From the NCBI GenBank assembly GCA_005882415.1, contig VBAE01000234.1, positions 1 through 12,368 on the forward strand: a DNA stretch of 12,368 bases. Reading direction: 5' to 3'. The stretch is from Alphaproteobacteria bacterium. GTDB lineage: Bacteria; Pseudomonadota; Alphaproteobacteria; Sphingomonadales; Sphingomonadaceae. Positions 1-6,397 of this stretch are shown here, piece by piece. The notes under the pieces are model-generated. The model ran no database searches. It saw only the letters and a list, made by a program, of their open reading frames with translations, and had not been told where the DNA came from. The stretch's first letter is position 1. The number at the start of each line of letters is the position of its first letter. Both the position numbers and the translations under genes were made by a program.

Positions 1-243
1 CACGTATCGCGCTGCCAACGCCCCGTCCCGGTTGACCGCTATGGCCACCCGCCGGAGAAGCGAGGTCTTGCCCATGCCCCGCGCTCCGATCAGGACATGG
101 TGCAGGCCGGTATCCCTCTTGCCCGTCGCGCGCAGGCGGCGGAGGAGAGCATCGAGGACATCGTGGCGCGCCACGAAATTAGCGACGAAGTCGTCGTCGC
201 CGAGCCGGCTCTGATTGTAGAGCGATGATGGAGGGAGGGTCAT
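1..243 (-). CDS. P-loop ATPase, second gene of an ATPase pair (N-terminal 81 codons only; runs off the left edge)
   Basis: The minus strand reads open from an ATG at 243-241 to the window edge, giving 81 residues that begin MTLPPSSLYNQSRLGDDDF. A Walker A motif, GARGMGKTS, lies at about residues 53-61, preceded by a hydrophobic beta strand (HHVLI) and followed by an amphipathic helix. This is the N-terminal layout of AAA/STAND-like ATPases. The first segment (about residues 20-40, with RHDVLDALLRRL) resembles the helix that precedes the P-loop in this superfamily. The start codon overlaps the TGA of the upstream ATPase (ATGA), so the two are probably translated in a coupled way and may act together. 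Walker B, sensors and any C-terminal effector or repeat domain lie outside the window, so the function cannot be assigned. The open frame and motif are seen directly; the partnership is inferred. Confidence 0.8.
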   Translation of the reverse strand, partial: MTLPPSSLYNQSRLGDDDFVANFVARHDVLDALLRRLRATGKRDTGLHHVLIGARGMGKTSLLRRVAIAVNRDGALAARYV

Positions 244-1373
244 TCCGCCTCATACTCCTTCCAGTAGCGCCGGATCAGCCCGGAGCGGAACGCGTAGCGG
301 GCGGCCGTCTTTCCGATCAGCCCGTCATTGGCGAGGATTTCGAGCACTTCCTGAATCTGCAGTTTCGCGGCCCTCCCGTCCGCTTGAGCTGCGGCTACGA
401 GCGTGGTTTCGGTCTCGCCACTCGCATCTTGGCTGAGGACGTTGAGCAGGGTCCGCGCGAGCTTCCGATCCGGATCGGGCAGGTTTTTGTCAATATGCTC
501 GCGCCACACCGCGAATTCCGATTTGCGACCCGGCTGCAGCAGCTTCTCGAACGCGGCTTCGAAGTCCGCTGCCGTGGCTCGGGCGAGGGAACCATCGGCG
601 GCCGCGATAGAGGGTCTTACTTCGTTTGCGACCATCCGCAGATAATAAGGTGCGAGCCAGCCGAGCTCTTTGAACATTGAATCGAAGTCGGTGTCGCTGG
701 CGTCGAACACGTGGTTGAACTGTTGTTGGATCGCCGGGTCGCGCATGAAAGACCGCGCCTCATTCGGCGTGAACGGTTCGAGAGTGAAGGTATCCAAATC
801 CACGAACGCGCCTTCGAGGCCATAGCGGCGGGCGATGACGGTGAGGCCGATCGAACCGGTGATCAGCCAGCGCACGTTCTTGTAGCGCTGCTGGAAGGCC
901 CGTAGCTGATAGGCGAAGGCCTGCGCCTGCCCCGGATCAGTCTCGGCCAGCTTCAGGAAGAAGTAGGAAATCTCGTCAATGATGATCGCTGCCTTCTTGC
1001 CGTCAGAGTCGAGCGACGCAATAAGCGTTTCCGTAAATTCAATCGGATCAATCTTGCCAAGAGCGCTCAGCGGGTTGTCGTCCCACCCGCCGCCCAACAA
1101 ACTTGAGAGGCGTTGCTTGGCATGAGCCCGGAAGTTCTGCGCGACTGAACTCTGAGCCTCAATTCGCTTCCACAACTCGCGTGCGAATTTATCGGGAGTT
1201 TTGATCCCCTCGACATCCGCCTCCACGACCACCCATCCGTCCTTCCGCAGGTCCTCTGCTAATCGTCCGATCGTCCACGTTTTGCCGATCCGCCGTGGGG
1301 CAGGCATGTTGATGCTGACACCGTTCAGTAGCTTGCGCTTCAGCGCGCTGCGTTCCCCTTCTCTTCCGTGCAC
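240..1373 (-). CDS. AAA/STAND-type ATPase with C-terminal winged-helix-like region
   Basis: This 377-residue protein starts with GTG, placed by a TAGGAG ribosome-binding site at 1385-1380, six bases upstream. It opens with HGREGERSALKRKL, matching the GRExE...L motif that precedes the P-loop in the family of archaeal/bacterial ATPases of Pfam ATPase_2 (PF01637) type. Walker A is PAPRRIGKTW (about residues 24-33, K31/T32). Walker B is AAIIIDE (128-134). A sensor-like strand ending in LITGS lies at 170-174, and EPFTPNEARSF follows, as is usual in this family. Residues of about 305-377 look like a winged helix (EVLEILANDGLIGK, then YAFRSGLIRRYW). The gene overlaps the next ATPase gene by four bases. 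Its AT-rich promoter is unlike the surrounding core genes and suggests acquisition. Such ATPases occur in toxin-antitoxin-like, defence and regulatory settings; which one applies here cannot be told. ATPase identity is secure; the role is unknown. Confidence 0.88.
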   Translation of the reverse strand: MHGREGERSALKRKLLNGVSINMPAPRRIGKTWTIGRLAEDLRKDGWVVVEADVEGIKTPDKFARELWKRIEAQSSVAQNFRAHAKQRLSSLLGGGWDDNPLSALGKIDPIEFTETLIASLDSDGKKAAIIIDEISYFFLKLAETDPGQAQAFAYQLRAFQQRYKNVRWLITGSIGLTVIARRYGLEGAFVDLDTFTLEPFTPNEARSFMRDPAIQQQFNHVFDASDTDFDSMFKELGWLAPYYLRMVANEVRPSIAAADGSLARATAADFEAAFEKLLQPGRKSEFAVWREHIDKNLPDPDRKLARTLLNVLSQDASGETETTLVAAAQADGRAAKLQIQEVLEILANDGLIGKTAARYAFRSGLIRRYWKEYEAE

Positions 1374-1388
1374 GACTCGCTCCTACTG

Positions 1389-1426
1389 ATTTATTTTAAA
1401 TCAAATATATTCGATTCAAAATAAAT
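1389..1426. promoter_or_regulatory. 38-bp AT-rich palindrome in the promoter of the ATPase operon (candidate operator)
   Basis: The left half on the plus strand is ATTTATTTTAAATCAAATA, and the right half is its reverse complement except at two symmetric pairs, so 17 of 19 pairs match. The element ends 15 bp before the GTG of the ATPase at 1373. On the minus strand it contains a TAAAAT hexamer (1398-1393) that could be a -10 box, with TTGAAT upstream at a short 15-bp spacing. A palindrome of this length over a promoter suggests an operator bound by a dimeric or tetrameric repressor, possibly the winged-helix ATPase itself. It could also form a cruciform or RNA hairpin, in which the two mismatched pairs would be G-U on one strand. 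The symmetry is seen directly; function is inferred. Confidence 0.7.
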
Positions 1427-1489
1427 GCAAGCCGATATAGCGGTGCTGCAAGATCCGAAATCGGGCCGAGGCGTCTCCAACGGCCCACC

Positions 1490-1513
1490 CTCCGCGCCTC
1501 CGCGTCTCCGCGC
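1490..1513. repeat. Three tandem 8-nt units CTCCGCG(C/T)
   Basis: The plus strand reads CTCCGCGC, CTCCGCGT, CTCCGCGC, followed by GCGAAACC. On the minus strand this is a GCGCGGAG/ACGCGGAG array just downstream of the nusG terminator. It resembles the CGCGGAGACGCGGAGG-type intergenic motif common in GC-rich proteobacteria. A related sequence, TTTCACCGCAGAGGCG, is present near 2614-2629. No function is evident. Confidence 0.55.
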
Positions 1514-1519
1514 GAAACC

Positions 1520-1547
1520 AAAAAGGCCGGAGCATCCGCCCCGGCCT
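1520..1547 (-). terminator. Intrinsic terminator downstream of nusG
   Basis: On the minus strand, AGGCCGG (1547-1541) pairs perfectly with CCGGCCT (1530-1524) around a 10-nt loop and runs into TTTTT (1524-1520). It lies about 70 nt past the nusG stop and in the right orientation to end the secE-nusG transcript. The T tract is short but the GC stem is strong. It also separates the core block from the convergently placed ATPase promoter region. Confidence 0.8.
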
Positions 1548-1564
1548 CCTCGAAAATTAGATGG

Positions 1565-1607
1565 ATCCCGGATCCCTGACCTTCGTCAGGGCAGGCTCGT
1601 CCGGGAT
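1565..1607. repeat. Nested stem-loop element (CATCCCGG...CCGGGATC family) after nusG
   Basis: The outer arms ATCCCGGA (1565-1572) and TCCGGGAT (1600-1607) are perfectly complementary. An inner perfect 7-bp hairpin, CCCTGAC/GTCAGGG with loop CTTC, occupies 1574-1591. The element begins 10 nt beyond the nusG stop codon. The outer arms match the style of dispersed CCCGG-cored palindromes found between genes in sphingomonads and other alphaproteobacteria. Protection of the mRNA 3' end is plausible, because the element precedes the terminator. Confidence 0.65.
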
Positions 1608-1617
1608 GGAACGCGTC

Positions 1618-2157
1618 CTACTTTACGCGTTCCACCTGCTCGAACTCGAGTTCCACCGGCGTCGCGCGCCCGAAGATGGAAACCCCCACCTTCACGCGAC
1701 CACGGTCGAAGTCCAACTCCTCCACCAGGCCGTTGAAGCTCGCGAACGGGCCGTCCAGGACCTTGACGCTGTCGCCGATCTCATAGTCGACGCTGATCTT
1801 GGTCTTGGGGGCGGCGGCGGCGGCTTCGTCCTTGGTGTTGAGGATGCGCGCGGCTTCGGCGTCGCTGATCGGCTGGGGCTTGCCCGAGGAGCCGAGGAAG
1901 CCGGTGACCTTGGGCGTGTTCTTGACGAGGTGGTAGACGTCGTCGTTCATCGCCAGCTTGGCCAGCACATAGCCGGGGAAGAATTTGCGGTCGGAGGTGA
2001 TCTTCTTGCCGCGGCGGACCTCGGTGACCTTCTCGGTCGGGACTTCGACCGCCTCGACGAGCTGCTCGAGCCCCAGGCGCCGGCTCTCGGAGACGATCGC
2101 CTCGCGCACCTTGTTCTCGAAGCCGGAATAAGCGTGGATGATGTACCAGCGGGACAT
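1618..2157 (-). CDS. nusG: Transcription termination/antitermination factor NusG
   Basis: This 179-residue protein is full length for NusG. The NGN domain covers about residues 1-110, opening with RWYIIHAYSGFENKV and holding the typical RKFFPGYVLAKL stretch that contacts the RNA polymerase clamp. A charged/Ala-rich linker follows (about 110-123). The KOW domain (about 125-179) contains GDSVKVLDGPFASFNGLV. NusG tethers to RNA polymerase to suppress pausing, and its KOW domain couples to Rho or ribosomal protein S10. It sits 71 bp downstream of secE, the conserved bacterial order, with an AAGG-type ribosome-binding site before the ATG. It is followed by a stem-loop element and an intrinsic terminator, so it ends this operon; ribosomal protein genes are not next to it here. 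Confidence 0.97.
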   Translation of the reverse strand: MSRWYIIHAYSGFENKVREAIVSESRRLGLEQLVEAVEVPTEKVTEVRRGKKITSDRKFFPGYVLAKLAMNDDVYHLVKNTPKVTGFLGSSGKPQPISDAEAARILNTKDEAAAAAPKTKISVDYEIGDSVKVLDGPFASFNGLVEELDFDRGRVKVGVSIFGRATPVELEFEQVERVK

Positions 2158-2228
2158 AGTCTTGTTCTAACCTTGCTTGGGGCCGTCGGAGTGCCGGGGC
2201 GGGCGTCGGTGTGGGGCGGTGGGGCGGA

Positions 2229-2426
2229 TCAGCCGATCAGGCTCAGCAGGAACTTCACGATCGCGCTGAACGCGGAATCGACTCCGAAGAAGAAGATTCC
2301 GAGCAGGCTGGTCATGATCACGACCATGATCGTCGTCCTGACCACATCCTGGCGGCGGGGCCAGCTGACCTTGGCGGTTTCGACCTTGACCTCGTTCAGG
2401 AACTTGCCGGGATTGACCTTGGCCAC
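2229..2426 (-). CDS. secE: Preprotein translocase subunit SecE
   Basis: This 65-residue single-membrane-span SecE is the short form usual in alphaproteobacteria. The amphipathic N-terminal helix ends in the diagnostic KVSWPRRQDVVRTT (about residues 19-32). One transmembrane segment follows (about 32-49), then a short hydrophobic tail. SecE clamps SecY in the SecYEG channel of the inner membrane. The start codon is GTG, supported by an AAGGA ribosome-binding site six bases upstream. It lies between tRNA-Trp and nusG in the canonical order, and the three are likely expressed together. Confidence 0.96.
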   Translation of the reverse strand: MAKVNPGKFLNEVKVETAKVSWPRRQDVVRTTIMVVIMTSLLGIFFFGVDSAFSAIVKFLLSLIG

Positions 2427-2734
2427 GTGGTGGATCCTTCAAGAGCTTCGGGCAGCCGCCGGGGACCGGAGAGGCCGGTCAGCCTTGGATGCCGATGGAT
2501 GCGAAGAGCCGAGATAGCGGCGGTGGGGGGCGATGGCAAGGGGAAGGGGTGGGGGTTTACCCTTCCCGGAAGACTCCCCGGCGCCGGGCGTCGCGGGAGC
2601 GGTCCCCGCGTGCTTTCACCGCAGAGGCGTCGCGAGGGCGGCCTCGCGACGTCAGTCGCGCTTTGCGCGCTGGCCGCCCGCTCCGCGTGCCTTCGGCACC
2701 GGCGTGCTGCTTCGCTGCACGCCTCGCTTCGGTT
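2427..2734. other. 308-bp non-coding spacer between tRNA-Trp and secE, with hairpins
   Basis: No plausible gene is seen on either strand. The half nearest the tRNA carries a cluster of perfect or near-perfect stem-loops: 2628-2651 (10-bp stem CGTCGCGAGG, loop GCGG), 2687-2699 (GTGCC/GGCAC) and 2702-2722 (GCGTGC/GCACGC with an inner GC pair step). None is followed by a T tract on the minus strand, so they are not classical terminators of the tRNA. They may mark RNA processing sites or a degenerate intergenic repeat. The secE promoter probably lies in the other half, but no convincing -35/-10 pair was found. Confidence 0.5.
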
Positions 2735-2810
2735 TGGCAGGAGTGGAGGGACTCGAACCCACGGCCCTCGGTTTTGGAGACCGATGCTCTACCAGCTGAG
2801 CTACACTCCT
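2735..2810 (-). tRNA. tRNA-Trp (anticodon CCA)
   Basis: A complete 76-nt tRNA reads on the minus strand. The acceptor stem AGGAGTG pairs with CACTCCT, followed by a G discriminator and an encoded CCA. The D-arm reads TAGCTCAGCTGGTAGAGCA. The anticodon stem TCGGT/ACCGA encloses the loop CTCCAAA, with CCA at 2777-2775. The T-arm reads GTGGGTTCGAGTCCC. It decodes UGG. Its place just upstream of secE-nusG is a widely conserved arrangement. Confidence 0.97.
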
Positions 2811-2862
2811 AAGCCGCCCCACCCCCTAACCGGGGTAAGACAGAGGCGCAAGCCGCCGTTGC

Positions 2863-4593
2863 TTAAGCCGCGATATCGTAGGGCTGAATTTCGCCGGAGA
2901 GGTAGAGATTCCGCGCTTTTGCCCGCGAGAGCTTGCCCGAGCTGGTGCGGGGGAGGGTGCGGGGCGGGACGAGTTCGACGACGCAGTTGATGCCCGTGAT
3001 CGCCCGGACCCGGTCGCGGATTTCGTCGCGGAGGCGGCTGCGTTCCTCGGTGTCGGAGGTGCGGCACTGGACGAGGACGGCCGGGGTCTCTTCGCCGCCG
3101 GGGGTGGTGATCGAGAAAGCGGCGATGTCGCCCGCCTTGAAGCCGGGGAGCTGCTCGACCGCCCATTCGATGTCCTGCGGCCAATGGTTGCGGCCGTTGA
3201 TGATGATCATGTCCTTGGCCCGGCCGACGATATAGACATAGCCGTCGGAGACGTAGCCCATGTCGCCGGTGTCGAGCCAGCCGTCGGGGCTGAGGCAGGC
3301 GTCGGTCGCTTCCTCGTCGCGGAAATAGCCGACCATGACGGAGGGGCCGCGGCAGAAAACCTTGCCGATCTCGCGCTCGGCGAGCGGGCGGCCGTCCTCG
3401 GCGCGGATCGCGATCTCCATGTCGCGCGCCGGCTTGCCGCAATTGACGATCGAGCGGTAGCGCTGCGGCCGGTCGCGCTCCTCACGGCCGCCGCCGGCGA
3501 GGAGGTTCTCCTCGACGAGCTCGACGACGATTCCCTCACCCGGCGGCATGATCGAGACTGCGAGCGTCGCTTCGGCGAGTCCGTAGCTCGGGAGGAAGCT
3601 CTTCGCGTTGAATCCGGCATCGGCGAAGGCGTCTACGAACGCCTGCATCACGTCCGGCCGGATCATGTCGGCGCCATTGCCCGCAATTCTCCAGCGCGAC
3701 AGGTCGAACCTTTCAGCGACCTTGGACTGGCTGCCGATCCGGCGGGCGCAGATGTCGTAGCCGAAGGTCGGCGAATAGCTCATCGTCGTGCCCTGGTTGC
3801 GGCTGATGAGATCCAGCCAGGCGAGAGGGCGGCGGGCGAAATCCTCGGTTTTGAGGTAGTCGGTGGAGACCTGGTTGGCGACGGGCGAGAGCAGGCAGCC
3901 GACCAGGCCCATGTCGTGATACCAGGGCAGCCAGGAGACGCAGCGGTCGGTGTCGCACAGCTCCATGCCGTGGCTGTGGGCGGCGAGGTTGTTGAGGAGG
4001 GCGTGGTGGGTGACCGCGACTCCGTGCGGGAAGCGGGTCGATCCGCTGGAATATTGCAGATAGGCGATGTCGTCCGACTGCGCCTGGGGGAGCGGGGCTT
4101 CGGGCGCCGGGCGGGCGGCGAAGCTGTTCCAGTCGAGACCCTCGATGCCGCAAGCCTCCGCGGCGGCGCCGGCCATTCCGCTCAATTCCGCGGGGTAGAG
4201 GAGCATTGCCGGGTCCGAGCTTTTCAGCTGGACGCTCAACTGATCGATATAGGCATCGCGCCCGCCGAAGGAGGTCGGCAAGGGCAGCGGCACCGGCCAG
4301 GCGCCGGCATAGACAGCGCCGAAGAACAGGGCAGCGAATTCGGGGCCGGTCTCGGCGACGAGGGCGATGCGGTCCTCCGGCTTGACGCCATGGGCGATCA
4401 GCCGGTGCGCGGCCTTCAGCGCATCCTCGCGAAGCGCCGCATAAGTGTAGGCGTGGGTGAGGACTCCGCGCGGATCGTGGAAATTGAGGCCGCGCCGGCC
4501 CTGGGCGGCATAATCGAGCGCCTCGCCCAGAGTCGCGAAATCGGCGAAGCGGCGGGGGAGGGAGTCGGCCGTGGGAGTCGGAATTACGCTCAT
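2863..4593 (-). CDS. Fatty acyl-AMP ligase (FAAL-type adenylate-forming enzyme)
   Basis: This 576-residue ANL-superfamily enzyme activates a fatty acid as acyl-adenylate, usually for transfer to an acyl carrier protein. Visible motifs are the phosphate loop YSSGSTRFPHG (181-191), WLPWYHDMGL (221-230), the FAAL-typical SPTFGYDICARR (274-285), SYGLAEA (336-342), DTGD (441-444), the hinge VGRAKDMIIINGRN and the C-terminal catalytic-lysine region SSGK (K554). The CARR segment and the lack of CoA-ligase features favour FAAL over acyl-CoA synthetase. The start is set at MSVIPTPTAD because homology begins there. The frame stays open 48 codons further upstream to 4737, but that extension is low-complexity. 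No carrier protein, PKS or NRPS gene adjoins it, so its partner must be elsewhere. Lipid or envelope synthesis is an inference. Confidence 0.88.
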   Translation of the reverse strand: MSVIPTPTADSLPRRFADFATLGEALDYAAQGRRGLNFHDPRGVLTHAYTYAALREDALKAAHRLIAHGVKPEDRIALVAETGPEFAALFFGAVYAGAWPVPLPLPTSFGGRDAYIDQLSVQLKSSDPAMLLYPAELSGMAGAAAEACGIEGLDWNSFAARPAPEAPLPQAQSDDIAYLQYSSGSTRFPHGVAVTHHALLNNLAAHSHGMELCDTDRCVSWLPWYHDMGLVGCLLSPVANQVSTDYLKTEDFARRPLAWLDLISRNQGTTMSYSPTFGYDICARRIGSQSKVAERFDLSRWRIAGNGADMIRPDVMQAFVDAFADAGFNAKSFLPSYGLAEATLAVSIMPPGEGIVVELVEENLLAGGGREERDRPQRYRSIVNCGKPARDMEIAIRAEDGRPLAEREIGKVFCRGPSVMVGYFRDEEATDACLSPDGWLDTGDMGYVSDGYVYIVGRAKDMIIINGRNHWPQDIEWAVEQLPGFKAGDIAAFSITTPGGEETPAVLVQCRTSDTEERSRLRDEIRDRVRAITGINCVVELVPPRTLPRTSSGKLSRAKARNLYLSGEIQPYDIAA

Positions 4594-4742
4594 AGCGGCA
4601 GCGGCGGCGGTTGAACCTGATTCGGGCACTGCTTCGCTGGATCCTTCTTCTCTGGTCGGACGGCCTCGTAGACGCACCCAGGGGGCCACGTAGGGCCCAG
4701 GCGGTTTCATTTTCCGGCGGGACTGTGGCACAATCATGGCGC

Positions 4743-5279
4743 GTGAGAAATGGCCGTCCCCGAAAACCCCGCCCGCCGCTCGATCAGGAGGGGCTGGAGC
4801 GCCTCGCGCTCTTCTACGCCGGCCGCTACGCCACCACCCGCGCCAAGCTTAAGGCCTATCTCGCCCGAAAGATTCAGGAAAGAGGCTGGGACGGCGAGGC
4901 GGCGGCGGATTTCGACACGCTGATCGAGCGCTTCGCAGGCTACGGATATGTCGACGACGCCGCTTTCGCCGCGTCGCGCACATCCTCGCTGCTGCGCCGC
5001 GGCTATGGCGGTCGCAGGGTGGATGAGGCGCTCCGGGCCGCCGGCATCGGCGAGGAGGATTCGGCGGAGGCGAAGGAGCAGGCGCGGGACGGCGCGCTTG
5101 CCGCGGCGCTGCGCTTCGCCGAGCGCAAGCGGATCGGGCCCTATGCGGCGACGCCACTCACGCCCGAGGCGCGGCAGAAGGCTTTCGGGGCGATGATGCG
5201 CGCCGGACATCCGCCGGACCTGGTCCGAAAGGTTCTAAACGCTTCGTCCGGAATGGTGCCGGATTCGGACGATGGCTGA
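4743..5279 (+). CDS. recX: RecA regulatory protein RecX
   Basis: About 178 residues from the GTG at 4743; an in-frame GTG at 4725 and a TTG at 4611 are alternatives, and the start is uncertain. The body shows the RecX pattern of helical repeats: LERLALFYAGRYATTRAKLKAYL, then FDTLIERFAGYGYVDDAAFA, then a distal repeat containing YGGRRVDEALRAAGI. RecX binds the RecA filament and limits its activity in recombination and the SOS response. The very basic N-terminus (NGRPRKPRPP) is common in sphingomonad members. The gene is divergent from the acyl-AMP ligase, with a spacer of about 150 bp. recA is not in the window. Confidence 0.88.
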   Translation: MRNGRPRKPRPPLDQEGLERLALFYAGRYATTRAKLKAYLARKIQERGWDGEAAADFDTLIERFAGYGYVDDAAFAASRTSSLLRRGYGGRRVDEALRAAGIGEEDSAEAKEQARDGALAAALRFAERKRIGPYAATPLTPEARQKAFGAMMRAGHPPDLVRKVLNASSGMVPDSDDG

Positions 5280-5306
5280 ATTAAGCTGCCTTAGCTGTTC
5301 ACAAAT

Positions 5307-5318
5307 TGGCGAAAGCCA
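5307..5318 (+). other. Small GAAA-tetraloop hairpin in the 5' leader of the cold-shock gene
   Basis: TGGC-GAAA-GCCA forms a perfect 4-bp stem capped by a GNRA tetraloop, about 24 bases before the likely start codon. It is short and could be chance. It is noted because cold-shock mRNAs are often controlled by leader structure. Confidence 0.25.
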
Positions 5319-5341
5319 TGATAGTCCTCCCGCCGTAGCTT

Positions 5342-5965
5342 ATGGTGGATCGAGCGTTAATGACGTCGCGCCGGGAAGTGCAGTCCGACGATGAGGCTTC
5401 CCGTGCTGGAAGCGGCGACGCTGCTCGGCCGGAAGCCGAGGGCGGCGAAGAGGGGCTCCTCCACGTTCACGGCACCATGAAATGGTTCGACGCGACCCGC
5501 GGCTTCGGCTTCCTGGTCAGCGACGACGTCAAGGGTGACGTGCTCGTCCATTTCAGCGTCCTCAAAGAGCATGACCGGAGGAGCCTGCCCGAGGGCGCCG
5601 CGGTCGAATGCCTGGTCGCGCAGCAGGAGCGGGGGCTCCAGGCGCGCAAGATCATCGCCATCGACCTCACCAACGCAGTCGTGCCCGAGCCCGGCCGAAG
5701 CGGCCCCGGCGCCGCCGACCGGGTCGACCCTTCGGCGCTGATCGACGAGGCCGGCGGGTTCGAGGCGGTCCGGGTCAAATGGTTCAACCGGCTTCGCGGC
5801 TACGGCTTCCTGGTCCGCGAGGAAGACGAGACCCAGGACATCTTCGTCCATATGGAGACCGTCCGCCGCGGCGGCCTCGCCGACCTCATCCCGGACCAGC
5901 CGCTCCGCGCCCGCATCGCCGAGGGGCGCAAGGGCCCGCTCGCGGTCGAGGTCGAGCCCGCCTGA
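5342..5965 (+). CDS. Cold-shock protein with two CSD domains
   Basis: This 207-residue protein has two OB-fold cold-shock domains. CSD1 spans about residues 42-109 (TMKWFDATRGFGFLV, then GDVLVHFS). CSD2 spans about 141-205 (VRVKWFNRLRGYGFLV, then QDIFVHME). In both, the RNP1 and RNP2 nucleic-acid-binding motifs are intact (RGFGFL/DVLVHF and RGYGFL/DIFVHM). An acidic, probably disordered N-terminus of about 40 residues precedes CSD1, and a Pro/Gly-rich linker joins the domains. Double-CSD proteins are characteristic of alphaproteobacteria (Caulobacter CspC/CspD type) and act as RNA chaperones or in stationary phase. An ATG at 5360 is a possible alternative start; neither has a clear ribosome-binding site. 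The divergence between the two domains suggests they are not equivalent. Confidence 0.92.
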   Translation: MVDRALMTSRREVQSDDEASRAGSGDAARPEAEGGEEGLLHVHGTMKWFDATRGFGFLVSDDVKGDVLVHFSVLKEHDRRSLPEGAAVECLVAQQERGLQARKIIAIDLTNAVVPEPGRSGPGAADRVDPSALIDEAGGFEAVRVKWFNRLRGYGFLVREEDETQDIFVHMETVRRGGLADLIPDQPLRARIAEGRKGPLAVEVEPA

Positions 5966-5975
5966 CATCCGGCTT

Positions 5976-5997
5976 GCGCCGAGCCCCCCGTCGGCGC
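5976..5997 (+). terminator. Possible terminator stem-loop after the cold-shock gene
   Basis: GCGCCGA (5976-5982) pairs perfectly with TCGGCGC (5991-5997) around an 8-nt C-rich loop, ten bases past the stop codon. No T tract follows, so it may be a weak terminator or a 3' stabilising hairpin. Transcription may read through into the next gene. Confidence 0.35.
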
Positions 5998-6010
5998 TAG
6001 TCGGGCGGCC

Positions 6011-6397
6011 ATGGGCGTCTTCAAGCGAATTTTCACCTGGTGGGAGGGCCCGACCCTCGTCAGCGGCTGGTTCATCCGCCGCCACGGCAGCGAAGTCGGA
6101 AGCGATTCGCTCGGCAACCGCTATTTCGCCGAGAAGAAGGGCAAGCGCCGCTGGGTCGTCTACAACGGCCCCAACGACGCCAGCCGAATCCCGCCCGATT
6201 GGTATAGCTGGATCCACCACCAGATCGACGGACTGCCCGACGAATCGCTTCCGCCGGCGCCCAAATTCCTGAAGGACCCGGTGCCGAACCAGACCGGGAC
6301 TCCGCTCGCCTACCGGCCGCCGGGGGCGCTGGAGCGGGGCGGCCAGCGGGCCGCCGCGAGCGGCGACTACGAAGCCTGGACGCCCGGCGAGGGATGA
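6011..6397 (+). CDS. NADH:ubiquinone oxidoreductase accessory subunit, NDUFA12 family
   Basis: This 128-residue protein matches the bacterial homologues of mitochondrial NDUFA12 (B17.2). The family signature is clear: GNRYFAEKKGKRRWVVYNG (about residues 35-53), followed by ASRIPPDWYSWIHHQIDGLP. NDUFA12 is a peripheral subunit of complex I, at the matrix or cytoplasmic side, and among bacteria is typical of alphaproteobacteria. The C-terminal 40 residues are Pro/Gly-rich and less conserved. Its TGA overlaps the ATG of the following DUF2155 lipoprotein gene (ATGA), indicating translational coupling. This pairing recurs in alphaproteobacterial genomes. The nuo operon itself is not in the window. 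Confidence 0.93.
   Translation: MGVFKRIFTWWEGPTLVSGWFIRRHGSEVGSDSLGNRYFAEKKGKRRWVVYNGPNDASRIPPDWYSWIHHQIDGLPDESLPPAPKFLKDPVPNQTGTPLAYRPPGALERGGQRAAASGDYEAWTPGEG

Noticed and set aside
2735..2810. tRNA-Trp as an integration site for a mobile element
   Set aside because: No duplicated tRNA 3' end, integrase or phage gene was found nearby; flanking genes are core genes.
3184..4614. Plus-strand open frame of 476 codons
   Set aside because: It is the exact complement of the acyl-AMP ligase, whose motifs are continuous on the other strand.
4594..4737. A 48-codon N-terminal extension of the acyl-AMP ligase
   Set aside because: Low-complexity sequence without family similarity that would run into the recX start region; the downstream ATG at 4593 fits the family better.
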